Source: Clostridia bacterium
GTDB lineage: Bacteria; Bacillota; Clostridia; Oscillospirales; CAG-272
Assembly: GCA_017556845.1 (NCBI GenBank)
Contig: JAFYMA010000052.1
Location: 1-15,297, forward strand
Length of the DNA stretch: 15,297 nt
Direction: 5' to 3'
Shown here: in pieces, positions 8,608 to 14,869 of the stretch
How the letters are laid out: every line of letters begins with the position of its first letter
Position numbering within the stretch: the first letter of the stretch is position 1
Notes under the pieces: generated by a model
What the model was told of the DNA's origin: nothing
Seen by the model: only the letters and a program-made list of their open reading frames with translations
Database searches by the model: none
Made by a program: the position numbers and the translations under genes

Positions 8608-8871
8608 TTATTCCGCAAGACCGCTTTCAACAAGCTCCTCAAGACCGTTGAGCGCCTCGATCTCGTCAACACCGTCAGCGATGAGAGTTATAACGGAATC
8701 CTTTGTAATACCGAGCGAGAGAACGCCAAGCAAGCTCTTTGCGTTAACGCGGCGGTCGTCCTTTTCTACCCATATAGAGCACTTGTAAGAGTTGGCCTTC
8801 TGTATGAAGAATGTAGCGGGGCGGGCGTGCAAGCCTACGCATATACGAACTGTTATATTACGGGAAATCAT
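8608..8871 (-). CDS. ptsH: HPr family phosphocarrier protein
   Basis: 87 residues, full HPr length. HPr carries phosphate from enzyme I to sugar-specific EII proteins of the phosphotransferase system in the cytoplasm. His15 lies in the active-site motif GLHARPA (13-19). Ser46, in AKSLLG (44-49), is the target of HPr kinase/phosphorylase in Gram-positive catabolite control. Having His15 separates it from Crh, where the position is not His. It stands alone, without ptsI alongside, between its own strong promoter and a terminator. The start is clear: AGGAGGG with a normal spacer before the ATG at 8871. Confidence 0.93.
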   Translation of the reverse strand: MISRNITVRICVGLHARPATFFIQKANSYKCSIWVEKDDRRVNAKSLLGVLSLGITKDSVITLIADGVDEIEALNGLEELVESGLAE

Positions 8872-8876
8872 AACTT

Positions 8877-8884
8877 ACCCTCCT
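8877..8884 (-). promoter_or_regulatory. Strong ribosome binding site of ptsH
   Basis: AGGAGGGT lies six nucleotides upstream of the ptsH ATG. It is a near-perfect Shine-Dalgarno sequence. Confidence 0.8.
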
Positions 8885-8917
8885 GAATACTGTATTAGTT
8901 TATGCCCATATTAATCA

Positions 8918-8928
8918 ACCAACTTGGT
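8918..8928. promoter_or_regulatory. Small palindrome at the ptsH transcript start
   Basis: ACCAA-C-TTGGT, 5-bp arms around a single base, sits across the predicted transcription start. It could be an operator or simply a short hairpin at the 5' end of the transcript. At this length chance is a real possibility. Confidence 0.3.
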
Positions 8929-8931
8929 ATG

Positions 8932-8960
8932 ATTATATCAAATAATATCGAAAAAATCAA
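8932..8960 (-). promoter_or_regulatory. SigA-type promoter of ptsH
   Basis: The -35 is TTGATT (8955-8960), the spacer is 17 bp, and the -10 is TATAAT (8932-8937) with an extended TGnTATAAT. An A/T-rich stretch upstream (about 8965-8998) could act as an UP element. The predicted transcript start is near 8925, giving a leader of about 54 nt. The element fits a highly expressed gene. Confidence 0.85.
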
Positions 8961-8983
8961 TAGGTAAATTGCATTTTCTTTTA

Positions 8984-8998
8984 TTTTTTTTAAAAAAA
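8984..8998. other. T8A7 tract between the two operons
   Basis: Eight T followed by seven A on the plus strand form an A/T-only palindrome. It lies downstream of the DUF4330 operon terminator and upstream of the ptsH -35. It could serve as an UP element for ptsH, or as a backup terminator tail in either direction. Confidence 0.5.
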
Positions 8999-9016
8999 TC
9001 AGCCTTTAGATTTAGA

Positions 9017-9068
9017 AAACGCCATATTGTGGAATTATATACCGTTACGTTATATCCAAACGGCGCTT
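9017..9068 (-). terminator. Probable terminator of the rimM-trmD-DUF4330 operon
   Basis: A 7-bp outer stem (9062-9068 with 9017-9023, one G-U pair) encloses an imperfect inner helix (TTGG against CCAA with a bulge, then TATA against TATA). On the minus strand it is followed by TTTTCTAAATCT. It begins about 6 nt after the last stop codon. Position and tail fit a terminator; the stem is irregular. Confidence 0.55.
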
Positions 9069-9073
9069 ATACA

Positions 9074-9565
9074 TTATTGTACGGTCGATGCCTGTGAAAT
9101 GTTCTCAATTTCCGTTACAATTACGGTAAAGGATGCGTTCTTGGAATGTATCGTCAATTCGGAATTTATATATAATTTTTCAGTCGAGCATATAAATCCG
9201 TTTTCGGTATATCTTCCCGTTACGTTGAATACTCCGCTTATATCGTAAAGATCGGCAGATTTATTTGATGAAAGCTTACCGTTTTCATCAAACGCATGAA
9301 TTACGGTGTTACTGTATGTGTACCCCTCCATAAGCATTCCGAATTTTGCACCGTTTTCAAGATAAAAGACGTCGCCTGCGTTTATAGAAGAAATAATGCT
9401 GTCATCAGCTTGTGAAACGGTGAAATGTATTCTTGCCTCATCATCGTATACGGCAGAGGATACCGCCCCTGCGATAGAGCTTCTGAATATTATTCCCGTA
9501 ATACACAAAAGTATAAAAAGTATGATTAGAACGTCGTGTACGTTGAATCTGATCCTCGGCTTCAT
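9074..9565 (-). CDS. DUF4330-family membrane-anchored protein, second copy
   Basis: 163 residues: a short basic cytoplasmic N-terminus, one transmembrane segment (about 12-32) and an extracytoplasmic domain of about 130 residues. The anchor motif RFNVHDVLIIL is shared with the preceding gene (RFN, then D, then IIL), and both fit DUF4330. Function is unknown; members often sit beside O-antigen-ligase-like genes, as here. The start at 9565 is chosen because AGGAGGT precedes it and its ATG overlaps the previous stop (ATGA at 9562-9565). A start at 9604 would add 13 residues with no ribosome site. The outer domain has diverged strongly from that of its neighbour. It is the last gene of the rimM operon. 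Confidence 0.7.
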   Translation of the reverse strand: MKPRIRFNVHDVLIILFILLCITGIIFRSSIAGAVSSAVYDDEARIHFTVSQADDSIISSINAGDVFYLENGAKFGMLMEGYTYSNTVIHAFDENGKLSSNKSADLYDISGVFNVTGRYTENGFICSTEKLYINSELTIHSKNASFTVIVTEIENISQASTVQ

Positions 9566-9990
9566 TCTGTTACCTCCTGTGCTTCGGTTTTTAATTCCAC
9601 ACAAAGCGCATCGGCTTTTGACGTGTGGGTATTTATTTGCATGGTTTTTCCGACGGCTACCGACGATTTTCCGACTGTGAGTCTGTCGCCCTTGTCAACG
9701 GCGTCTGCCTTCACACACAGAACTATATTTCCGTTTTCGTTTGACGGGTCCGGCAGCGACACCCTTGTGAGCCTTCCTATAAGCTCGCCGTCAGCACCGT
9801 AAAGCTCCTCGCCGCAAAGGAACGTATCCGAAAGGTAAGACGGTGCGTTTTCGATGACCAGAGTGTATTCTATCGGAACGGTTTTTTTGTTGTTCTGAAA
9901 TGCAACGGAAACGGTGAATACGGCAAACACGGTGAGCAATACGGATAAAATTATAATTGCATCAAAGCAGTTGAATCTGTATTTTTTCAT
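9562..9990 (-). CDS. DUF4330-family membrane-anchored protein, first copy
   Basis: 142 residues with one N-terminal transmembrane segment (about 10-30) and an outward-facing domain. The motif RFNCFDAIIIL leads into the membrane segment. The outer domain has the DUF4330 pattern: an E-L-Y-G turn, GRLTRV near residue 75, and a late VGKTMQINT motif near 118-126. Its role is not known; by position it may assist the polymer ligase-like protein encoded just before it. The start at 9990 is set by AGGAGGT four bases upstream; an ATG at 10005 has none. It begins 11 nt after the ligase-like gene and overlaps the second DUF4330 gene by four bases, so the pair looks like a tandem duplication under one transcript. 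Confidence 0.75.
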   Translation of the reverse strand: MKKYRFNCFDAIIILSVLLTVFAVFTVSVAFQNNKKTVPIEYTLVIENAPSYLSDTFLCGEELYGADGELIGRLTRVSLPDPSNENGNIVLCVKADAVDKGDRLTVGKSSVAVGKTMQINTHTSKADALCVELKTEAQEVTE

Positions 9991-10001
9991 AGTACCTCCT
10001 A

Positions 10002-11852
10002 TCACACCGAAAGACCGAAGCCCGATGCTAAAAGAGCATCTTCTTTTGAAAAATCTGCTATACCCTCACCGAGTCCCATGATAAGAACCATAAGCAGAAA
10101 CTGCTCTGCGCTGAAGATAATTCCCGACAGTGCTCCATATATCAGCATAGCGATTGTTGCCATTATCGGCGCAATTATATACGGGGAAACCTCAGACGTT
10201 GCAAATCCCGTAAAGCCTCCGTGAAGCGACGTTGTGCATATTCTGAAAAATCTGAATACGACGGAGATAAAAAGGATAAGGCACGGAATACCGAGCGATT
10301 CTGCAAATATCAGATAAAACGATGCATCGGTAACGCTAACGTCGGTTATACCCATACCGCCCAGCGGATATGATATTATATTCTTAATTGCATCAGCGTT
10401 GGCGCTTGCAAGATCTATACCGCCGAGAAACGTCTGGAAAAGGTTCGTGCCCTTGAACTGAGAAAATACGGAAACGCACGCAACGACGGGAAATGCGCCT
10501 ATAACGCCTCGTGCAAACGTCCTTTCGTTTCTTGTAAACAGGAACAGACATATGATCGCTCCCGCTGTTATATATCCGCCTGCTGAAAACGTGAATATAA
10601 GTGAAATAACGGCAAGGAGTATTACCGTGTAATACACGTTTTCGCTCTTGAACCTTTTATTGAACGTTGAAACGAGCATAACGAACGGAAGCATTACCGC
10701 TATATAAACTGCAAATTGGGAGTTAGTCTGAAATACGGAGCTTTCTCCGGTTACCGCACACGCTATCACCGAACGGATGATACCGTGATCGCCCGACGTC
10801 AATATCGAAACAACGGAATAAAGACACGTTAATGTCAATGATAATATGCACGTCATAAAGCATCGTTTGATCCACTCAAAGCTCCGCATAAGATTCTTTG
10901 AAAGAAACAGACAAAGTATGCCGACGGACATATATAAAGCATGCGAAAAACCTGCCGAGCCGCCGGGAGATACGATGCCTCCGAACAGAACGCATACGGC
11001 GAGTAAAAGCACCCAGAAATCACTGTATGCGAATTTTAACGTGCGCTTGAGCTGCAAGACCTTGAATGTATACGAGATAAGCGACAAAACCGCTGTTAAA
11101 AACAGTATTTCAGACCTTGCGAAAGGAAATATCAAAAACAGTATAACGACGCCTACCTCAGGCATACGCAAAATGGCGACTGTTGCCAGAAGCGATAAAA
11201 ACGCACCTATCACCGTATGCGTTGCGGTGAACAGACTGCAAAGCCCGAAAAGCATACCGATTATTATGGAAACACCCGACGGGGCTTGCTTTGCGCGGAC
11301 ACTGTATATTTCGTAATCCCTCGCACCGAACATATCAAAAACTATAAACCTCAGGGGCTTGTTATGCGTTGCATATTCACCGAAGGATATCTTCTGACAT
11401 ATAAGCGGCACCGACAGTAAAATACAAAGAATGCTTGATACTAACGAAAAGTTATCAAATGGCACTGAAAATATATACGGCTTGATCGCACACGATAAGA
11501 CGGAATATATACCGAACGAAAGCATAAATATTCCGATGTCGCGGCAGCGGCAGGAAACGATATTGCCGATAATTCGAGTGGTGAAGCCCGCAAATATATT
11601 GCGGCACAGCCGTTTTGATATTTTTCTTCTTACGGAAAGTATTTTGTCACTCGGCAAAAAACGGTCCTTCAGCGCTTTTATCGCACATTCGGAAAAGCGT
11701 TCCTCCGTTTTGTCATACGTGCACATTATCCTTGAGGCAAGAGAGGTCTTTGCCTTTTTGTAAAGATATGCGTACAGCGAATACAAAACGGCGAATATAA
11801 GACCGACGTTTGCGCTTTTCTGCTTTTTTTTCTGAACCTTTACGTTGTTCAT
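10002..11852 (-). CDS. O-antigen ligase/polymerase-like multi-pass membrane protein (Wzy/WaaL superfamily)
   Basis: 616 residues. A basic N-terminus and a hydrophilic, Arg/Lys-rich stretch (about 35-90) precede roughly 12-15 hydrophobic segments that run almost to the C-terminus. The layout, and a segment resembling the Wzy_C region (FTFSAGGYITA near residue 425, followed by a loop and PLGGMGI), fit the O-antigen ligase/polymerase superfamily, which joins lipid-linked glycans to an acceptor outside the membrane. The acceptor and sugar are unknown, and no glycosyltransferase is adjacent. The canonical basic residues of the large periplasmic loop are not obvious, so activity is unproven. Its ATG overlaps the trmD stop (11849-11852) and has only a weak Shine-Dalgarno, suggesting coupling. 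The two DUF4330 genes follow directly. Confidence 0.7.
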   Translation of the reverse strand: MNNVKVQKKKQKSANVGLIFAVLYSLYAYLYKKAKTSLASRIMCTYDKTEERFSECAIKALKDRFLPSDKILSVRRKISKRLCRNIFAGFTTRIIGNIVSCRCRDIGIFMLSFGIYSVLSCAIKPYIFSVPFDNFSLVSSILCILLSVPLICQKISFGEYATHNKPLRFIVFDMFGARDYEIYSVRAKQAPSGVSIIIGMLFGLCSLFTATHTVIGAFLSLLATVAILRMPEVGVVILFLIFPFARSEILFLTAVLSLISYTFKVLQLKRTLKFAYSDFWVLLLAVCVLFGGIVSPGGSAGFSHALYMSVGILCLFLSKNLMRSFEWIKRCFMTCILSLTLTCLYSVVSILTSGDHGIIRSVIACAVTGESSVFQTNSQFAVYIAVMLPFVMLVSTFNKRFKSENVYYTVILLAVISLIFTFSAGGYITAGAIICLFLFTRNERTFARGVIGAFPVVACVSVFSQFKGTNLFQTFLGGIDLASANADAIKNIISYPLGGMGITDVSVTDASFYLIFAESLGIPCLILFISVVFRFFRICTTSLHGGFTGFATSEVSPYIIAPIMATIAMLIYGALSGIIFSAEQFLLMVLIMGLGEGIADFSKEDALLASGFGLSV

Positions 11853-12562
11853 TGATCGTCTTCTTTCTTTTCGTTGAGCTGCTGTATCAGATCAGGGCGT
11901 ACCTTCAATGTTTTTTCGTACGATGCCTTGTATCTGAATTCAGCTATTTTTGCGTGGTTTCCCGATATGAGAACGTCCGGGACCTTCATTCCGAGAAATT
12001 CATAAGGCCTTGTGTATTGCGGATATTCAAGCAGTCCGCTTGCAAAGCTTTCATCCTCGTAGCATTCCTTGTCGGACAGCACTCCGGGAAGAAGCCGGCA
12101 TACGCAATCGGCAAGAACGCACGCGGGCAATTCGCCGCCGGTAAGCACGTAATCGCCTATGGAGATCTCCTCGTCAACTATCGTCTGTATGATCCTTTCG
12201 TCAACACCCTCGTAATGACCGCACAGTATTATCAGATTTTCATATTCGGATAATTGCTTTACCTTTTCGTGATCGAGCGTTTTTCCGCCGGGAGACATAT
12301 AAACGACTCTGCGCTTTATATCCTCGGGCATCCGGCTGCATATTGCGTTGTAGCAGTTGTATATCGGCGGGGCAGCCATAAGCATACCCATTCCGCCGCC
12401 GTACGGCGTATCGTCAACACGGCGGTGCTTGTCCTGCGAATAGTCACGGATATTGTGAAAATGCATTTGTACCTTTCCCGACTGCCTTGCTCTGCCGATT
12501 ATACTTTCGGACATAAACGCATCGAGTGCTTCGGGAAACAGAGTCATTATATCTATTCTCAT
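11849..12562 (-). CDS. trmD: tRNA (guanine37-N1)-methyltransferase
   Basis: 237 residues, standard TrmD length. It uses S-adenosylmethionine to methylate N1 of G37 beside the anticodon, preventing +1 frameshifts. The SPOUT trefoil-knot motifs are present: PYGGGMGML 53-61, SPGG 90-93, CGHYEGVDER 114-123, SIGDYVLTGGELPA 134-147 and YPQYTRP 180-186. Arg156 aligns with the E. coli catalytic Arg154. The residue aligning with E. coli Asp169 (the D of EDSF) is Glu171, with Asp170 beside it. It overlaps rimM by four bases (ATGA, 12559-12562) and has a poor ribosome site of its own, so translation is likely coupled. The gene is usually near rpsP and rplS; neither is here. Confidence 0.97.
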   Translation of the reverse strand: MRIDIMTLFPEALDAFMSESIIGRARQSGKVQMHFHNIRDYSQDKHRRVDDTPYGGGMGMLMAAPPIYNCYNAICSRMPEDIKRRVVYMSPGGKTLDHEKVKQLSEYENLIILCGHYEGVDERIIQTIVDEEISIGDYVLTGGELPACVLADCVCRLLPGVLSDKECYEDESFASGLLEYPQYTRPYEFLGMKVPDVLISGNHAKIAEFRYKASYEKTLKVRPDLIQQLNEKKEDDQ

Positions 12563-13062
12563 TCCAACAACCCCGGTATTACCTTAATGTAAACGCCGTT
12601 TTCTATATCTACCTTTTTGATGAACTCGTCAATTGCGGGAACGAGAAATTCACCGTTGTCCGTTTTGACGGTATAAACGTATGACGATGGCTTTTCAAGA
12701 ATATCCGTCACGCATCCGACCTGCTCTTCTGTGTCAATATCGAAAACAGGAAGACCGATAAGATCGCACAGAAAGTAACTGCCCTCACCGAGCTTCAGAT
12801 CGGAACGCTTTGCATAAAGTGATCTTCCCTTGTATCCTGCACCCTTTTCGGGATCCGTTATCCCTTCAAATAAAACGACTGCAAATCTATTGGCATTTCT
12901 TGATGAAAGTACGTTCAAGGCACTTCCGTCCTTGAGATATACCGTGCGGAGAGATAAAAAATCCTGTGCCGAATCCATCCAGTATTCGACCTTCATTTCA
13001 CCTTTTATGCCGTGCGTGTTTGTAATTCTGCCGATCTCTATATATTCAGATAGCTTTCTCAT
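12559..13062 (-). CDS. rimM: 16S rRNA processing protein RimM
   Basis: 167 residues. RimM is a 30S assembly factor that binds ribosomal protein S19 and helps mature the 16S rRNA head domain. The N-terminal beta-barrel opens with IGRITNTHGIKGE (10-22), the family hallmark. The C-terminal PRC-barrel runs from about 95 to 166 and contains LIGLPV, EQVGCVTDI and the FLVPAIDEFIKKVD region. It is the first gene of a five-gene operon: a near-consensus promoter and AAAGGAG (10 nt from the ATG) lie just upstream. The ATG at 13062 is the natural start. Most Bacillota place rpsP and a KH-domain gene before it; here the promoter sits directly in front. Confidence 0.95.
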   Translation of the reverse strand: MRKLSEYIEIGRITNTHGIKGEMKVEYWMDSAQDFLSLRTVYLKDGSALNVLSSRNANRFAVVLFEGITDPEKGAGYKGRSLYAKRSDLKLGEGSYFLCDLIGLPVFDIDTEEQVGCVTDILEKPSSYVYTVKTDNGEFLVPAIDEFIKKVDIENGVYIKVIPGLLE

Positions 13063-13109
13063 TAAAACGGTACTCCTTTCAGAAGTCGTCTAAGACCGTA
13101 ATCACAGCC

Positions 13110-13138
13110 ATTATAACATATAAAATAAAATATTTCAA
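13110..13138 (-). promoter_or_regulatory. SigA-type promoter of the rimM-trmD operon
   Basis: TTGAAA (13133-13138), a 17-bp spacer and TATAAT (13110-13115) with an extended TGnTATAAT. The transcript would start near 13103, leaving a leader of about 40 nt. It lies about 40 bp past the plsY terminator. Confidence 0.88.
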
Positions 13139-13175
13139 GTCATTGATTATAAATAATACTTTATATGAAAAAGAA

Positions 13176-13198
13176 AAAACGCACGTGAAGTGCGTTTT
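13176..13198 (-). terminator. Intrinsic terminator of plsY
   Basis: A 9-bp perfect stem AAAACGCAC/GTGCGTTTT (13176-13184 with 13190-13198) has a 5-nt loop. On the minus strand it runs into TTTTTTCTTTTTC. The plsY TAA (13197-13199) is part of the stem. A second small hairpin, CAGCC/GGCTG, lies just upstream in the last plsY codons. Confidence 0.88.
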
Positions 13199-13820
13199 AT
13201 TCAGCCTTCGGGCTGTGTGATCTTTTTTTGAAAAGAGTTTCCTTGAATTTTGCTTCCGTGCCGTTTTTTATCCTTTTGATGTTTATAAGGTGCTTATACA
13301 GCATAACGAGTGCTACGGCTAAAAGAAATACAGTTCCGACAATATCCCTTGTCATAACGGCGTATACGATGGGAAATGTCACGCACGCGGTTATCGGCAC
13401 GAAGCATATATAATTCGTTATAAATGCGACCGCTGCCTCAAATGCCAGAAATATAAGAAATACACGCCAATCGAACATCAAAACGAGTCCGCCGTAGCAG
13501 GCAAGCCCCTTTCCGCCTCTGAAGCCCATATAAAAGGGGAAAATATGGCCGAGGCTGCAAGCACATCCGCCTATCATTGCAGCAGAGCTTATATCCGGAA
13601 AAAGACGGCCGCACAGCCATACAACAAGACATGCCTTTAATATATCGCATATTGCACACAGTATTCCTATGCCCTTGCCGAAATGCATAAGGGCGTTTGA
13701 TGCTCCAGCGTTGCCTGAGCCTGACGAGCGTATGTCCTTTCCCTTTATCATTCCTATGATGTATGACGGATTGAACGATCCGATAAGATATCCTGAAAGA
13801 ATGCACGCGACGTATTGCAT
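13197..13820 (-). CDS. plsY: Acyl-phosphate:glycerol-3-phosphate acyltransferase
   Basis: 207 residues, usual PlsY size, with about five to seven membrane segments. It transfers the acyl group of acyl-phosphate to glycerol-3-phosphate, making lysophosphatidate, the first step of phospholipid synthesis at the membrane. The three cytoplasmic PlsY motifs are present: SGSGNAGASN (33-42), GHIFPFYMGFRGGKG (91-105) and KHLINIKRIKNGTEAKF (176-192). The start at 13820 has AAAGGAG ten bases upstream. It lies 64 bp downstream of the lipid kinase gene with no terminator between them, so the two are probably one unit and plausibly both shape phosphatidate pools. The KKRSHSPKAE tail is basic and outside the conserved fold. 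Confidence 0.95.
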   Translation of the reverse strand: MQYVACILSGYLIGSFNPSYIIGMIKGKDIRSSGSGNAGASNALMHFGKGIGILCAICDILKACLVVWLCGRLFPDISSAAMIGGCACSLGHIFPFYMGFRGGKGLACYGGLVLMFDWRVFLIFLAFEAAVAFITNYICFVPITACVTFPIVYAVMTRDIVGTVFLLAVALVMLYKHLINIKRIKNGTEAKFKETLFKKRSHSPKAE

Positions 13821-13884
13821 AGCCTATATTCTCCTTTCGTGCTTCGTTTTGCAAGTTATGATGCTTGCGTATACTTCAATATCA

Positions 13885-14778
13885 TTATTTGGTAAAAATT
13901 CTGTTTTTATTCACTATTGCTGTTTTATATTCAGCACAGCCGTTTCCGTATGCGTCGTATTCGTTGACGTTGAGATACGTTTCTCCGTCTATTTGCAAAG
14001 AGCACGATCTGCTGAATTTTATGTTGATGCATTTACCCTTAAGAACCGTTACGTTCTTTTTATACTTTATGTGCTCACTTTTGAAAATAGAAGGGAACAT
14101 GATAAGCGTCTTCAGCCTGCTTTTGCAATGAAAAATGCATACGGAAAGCATATTTTCAGGATCGTTGCGAGATTGCTCCGGCGTCGGTATCATACCGCCG
14201 CCGTAGTATTTTCCGTGCATCGTGGGGGCGATCCATACGTTGCTGAACTCGTATTTTTTACCGTCAACAGTAACTGTCGCACTGACGGGCTTGAAGGCAT
14301 AGATCAATCCCTTTATTGCTATTTTTCCGTAGTTTACGGGCTTTGAAAGAGAACGGAGCTTATCACCGACCTCACAGCAGTAGCCGTCAATTCCGTATCC
14401 TATGCCGTTTATAAAATGACGGACCGTGCCGTTTACCTGACATACAGGTAAATTACGCAGATACTGCGTTATGCAAAGCATTTGTTCATTACATTCAAAT
14501 TCTCTGTAAAAATCGTTTCCCGTTCCGCTCGCACAGCAATAAATATCATTTGAAAAATTGATGTGCGATATGTCATTTGCAAAACGGTTCAACGTGCCGT
14601 CACCGCCGCACACGACGATATTGCAGTCGGTCTTGTCTGAAAGAAATGCCTCGTAGTTCGTTATTTTCGTCATATCGGCAATTCCCTCTGCCTTAAGCTC
14701 ATCGCGCAGAGAAAGTGCCTTTTCGTAAGCGGTATTTCCGCCCGCCAAGGGATTGTAGATTATGTAATACTTATTCAC
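13885..14778 (-). CDS. Diacylglycerol kinase catalytic-domain lipid kinase (YegS/DgkB-like)
   Basis: 297 residues. The family phosphorylates diacylglycerol or related lipids with ATP; in Gram-positive bacteria this recycles diacylglycerol released during lipoteichoic acid synthesis. Motifs: YNPLAGG 8-14, the ATP-binding GGDGT 58-62, SGTGNDF 84-90 and FINGIGYGIDG 122-132, all in the expected order and spacing. A C-terminal beta-sandwich half contains a GKYYGGGM motif and ends near IDGE. I start at the GTG at 14778: AAGGTGG lies 8 nt before it, whereas the GTG at 14790 has no ribosome site. The exact lipid substrate cannot be read from sequence. It is followed by plsY and preceded by phased repeats and a histidine kinase gene. 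Confidence 0.88.
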   Translation of the reverse strand: MNKYYIIYNPLAGGNTAYEKALSLRDELKAEGIADMTKITNYEAFLSDKTDCNIVVCGGDGTLNRFANDISHINFSNDIYCCASGTGNDFYREFECNEQMLCITQYLRNLPVCQVNGTVRHFINGIGYGIDGYCCEVGDKLRSLSKPVNYGKIAIKGLIYAFKPVSATVTVDGKKYEFSNVWIAPTMHGKYYGGGMIPTPEQSRNDPENMLSVCIFHCKSRLKTLIMFPSIFKSEHIKYKKNVTVLKGKCINIKFSRSCSLQIDGETYLNVNEYDAYGNGCAEYKTAIVNKNRIFTK

Positions 14779-14786
14779 GGCAGTAC

Positions 14787-14793
14787 CCACCTT
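14787..14793 (-). promoter_or_regulatory. Ribosome binding site fixing a GTG start for the lipid kinase
   Basis: AAGGTGG lies 8 nt before GTG 14778. The alternative GTG at 14790 falls inside this site, so it cannot use it. Confidence 0.7.
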
Positions 14794-14810
14794 ATTAAAA
14801 ATATCGAATA

Positions 14811-14842
14811 AGTATATATCCGCAACCTCAACCTAACCTCAA
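14811..14842 (-). promoter_or_regulatory. Candidate activator-dependent promoter with direct repeats, lipid kinase-plsY unit
   Basis: The octamer TTGAGGTT occurs twice (14835-14842 and 14824-14831), exactly 11 bp apart, one helical turn, as in OmpR/PhoB-type response-regulator sites. A -10-like TATACT (14811-14816) follows 7 bp after the second copy and there is no good -35. This is the usual layout of an activated promoter. The identity of the regulator is inference. Confidence 0.45.
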
Positions 14843-14848
14843 TTAAAG

Positions 14849-14864
14849 TTCAACTTTTGTTGAA
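14849..14864 (-). terminator. Weak hairpin after the histidine kinase gene
   Basis: The inverted repeat TTCAAC-AAAA-GTTGAA (6-bp arms) lies 5 nt after the kinase stop and is followed by CTTTAATT. The stem is short and A/T-rich, so termination would be weak. It could instead be a protein-binding site. Confidence 0.35.
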
Positions 14865-14869
14865 AAATG

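Noticed and set aside
8608..8871. Crh (regulatory HPr paralogue) instead of HPr
   Set aside because: The active-site His15 is present, so the protein can carry phosphate from enzyme I.
13840..13866. GCAAG/CTTGC hairpin between the lipid kinase and plsY as a terminator
   Set aside because: The stem is only 5 bp with an 8-nt loop, and no T run follows on the minus strand.
13669..14346. 225-codon plus-strand open frame across plsY and the lipid kinase
   Set aside because: It runs antisense through two clearly conserved genes and has no recognisable protein features.
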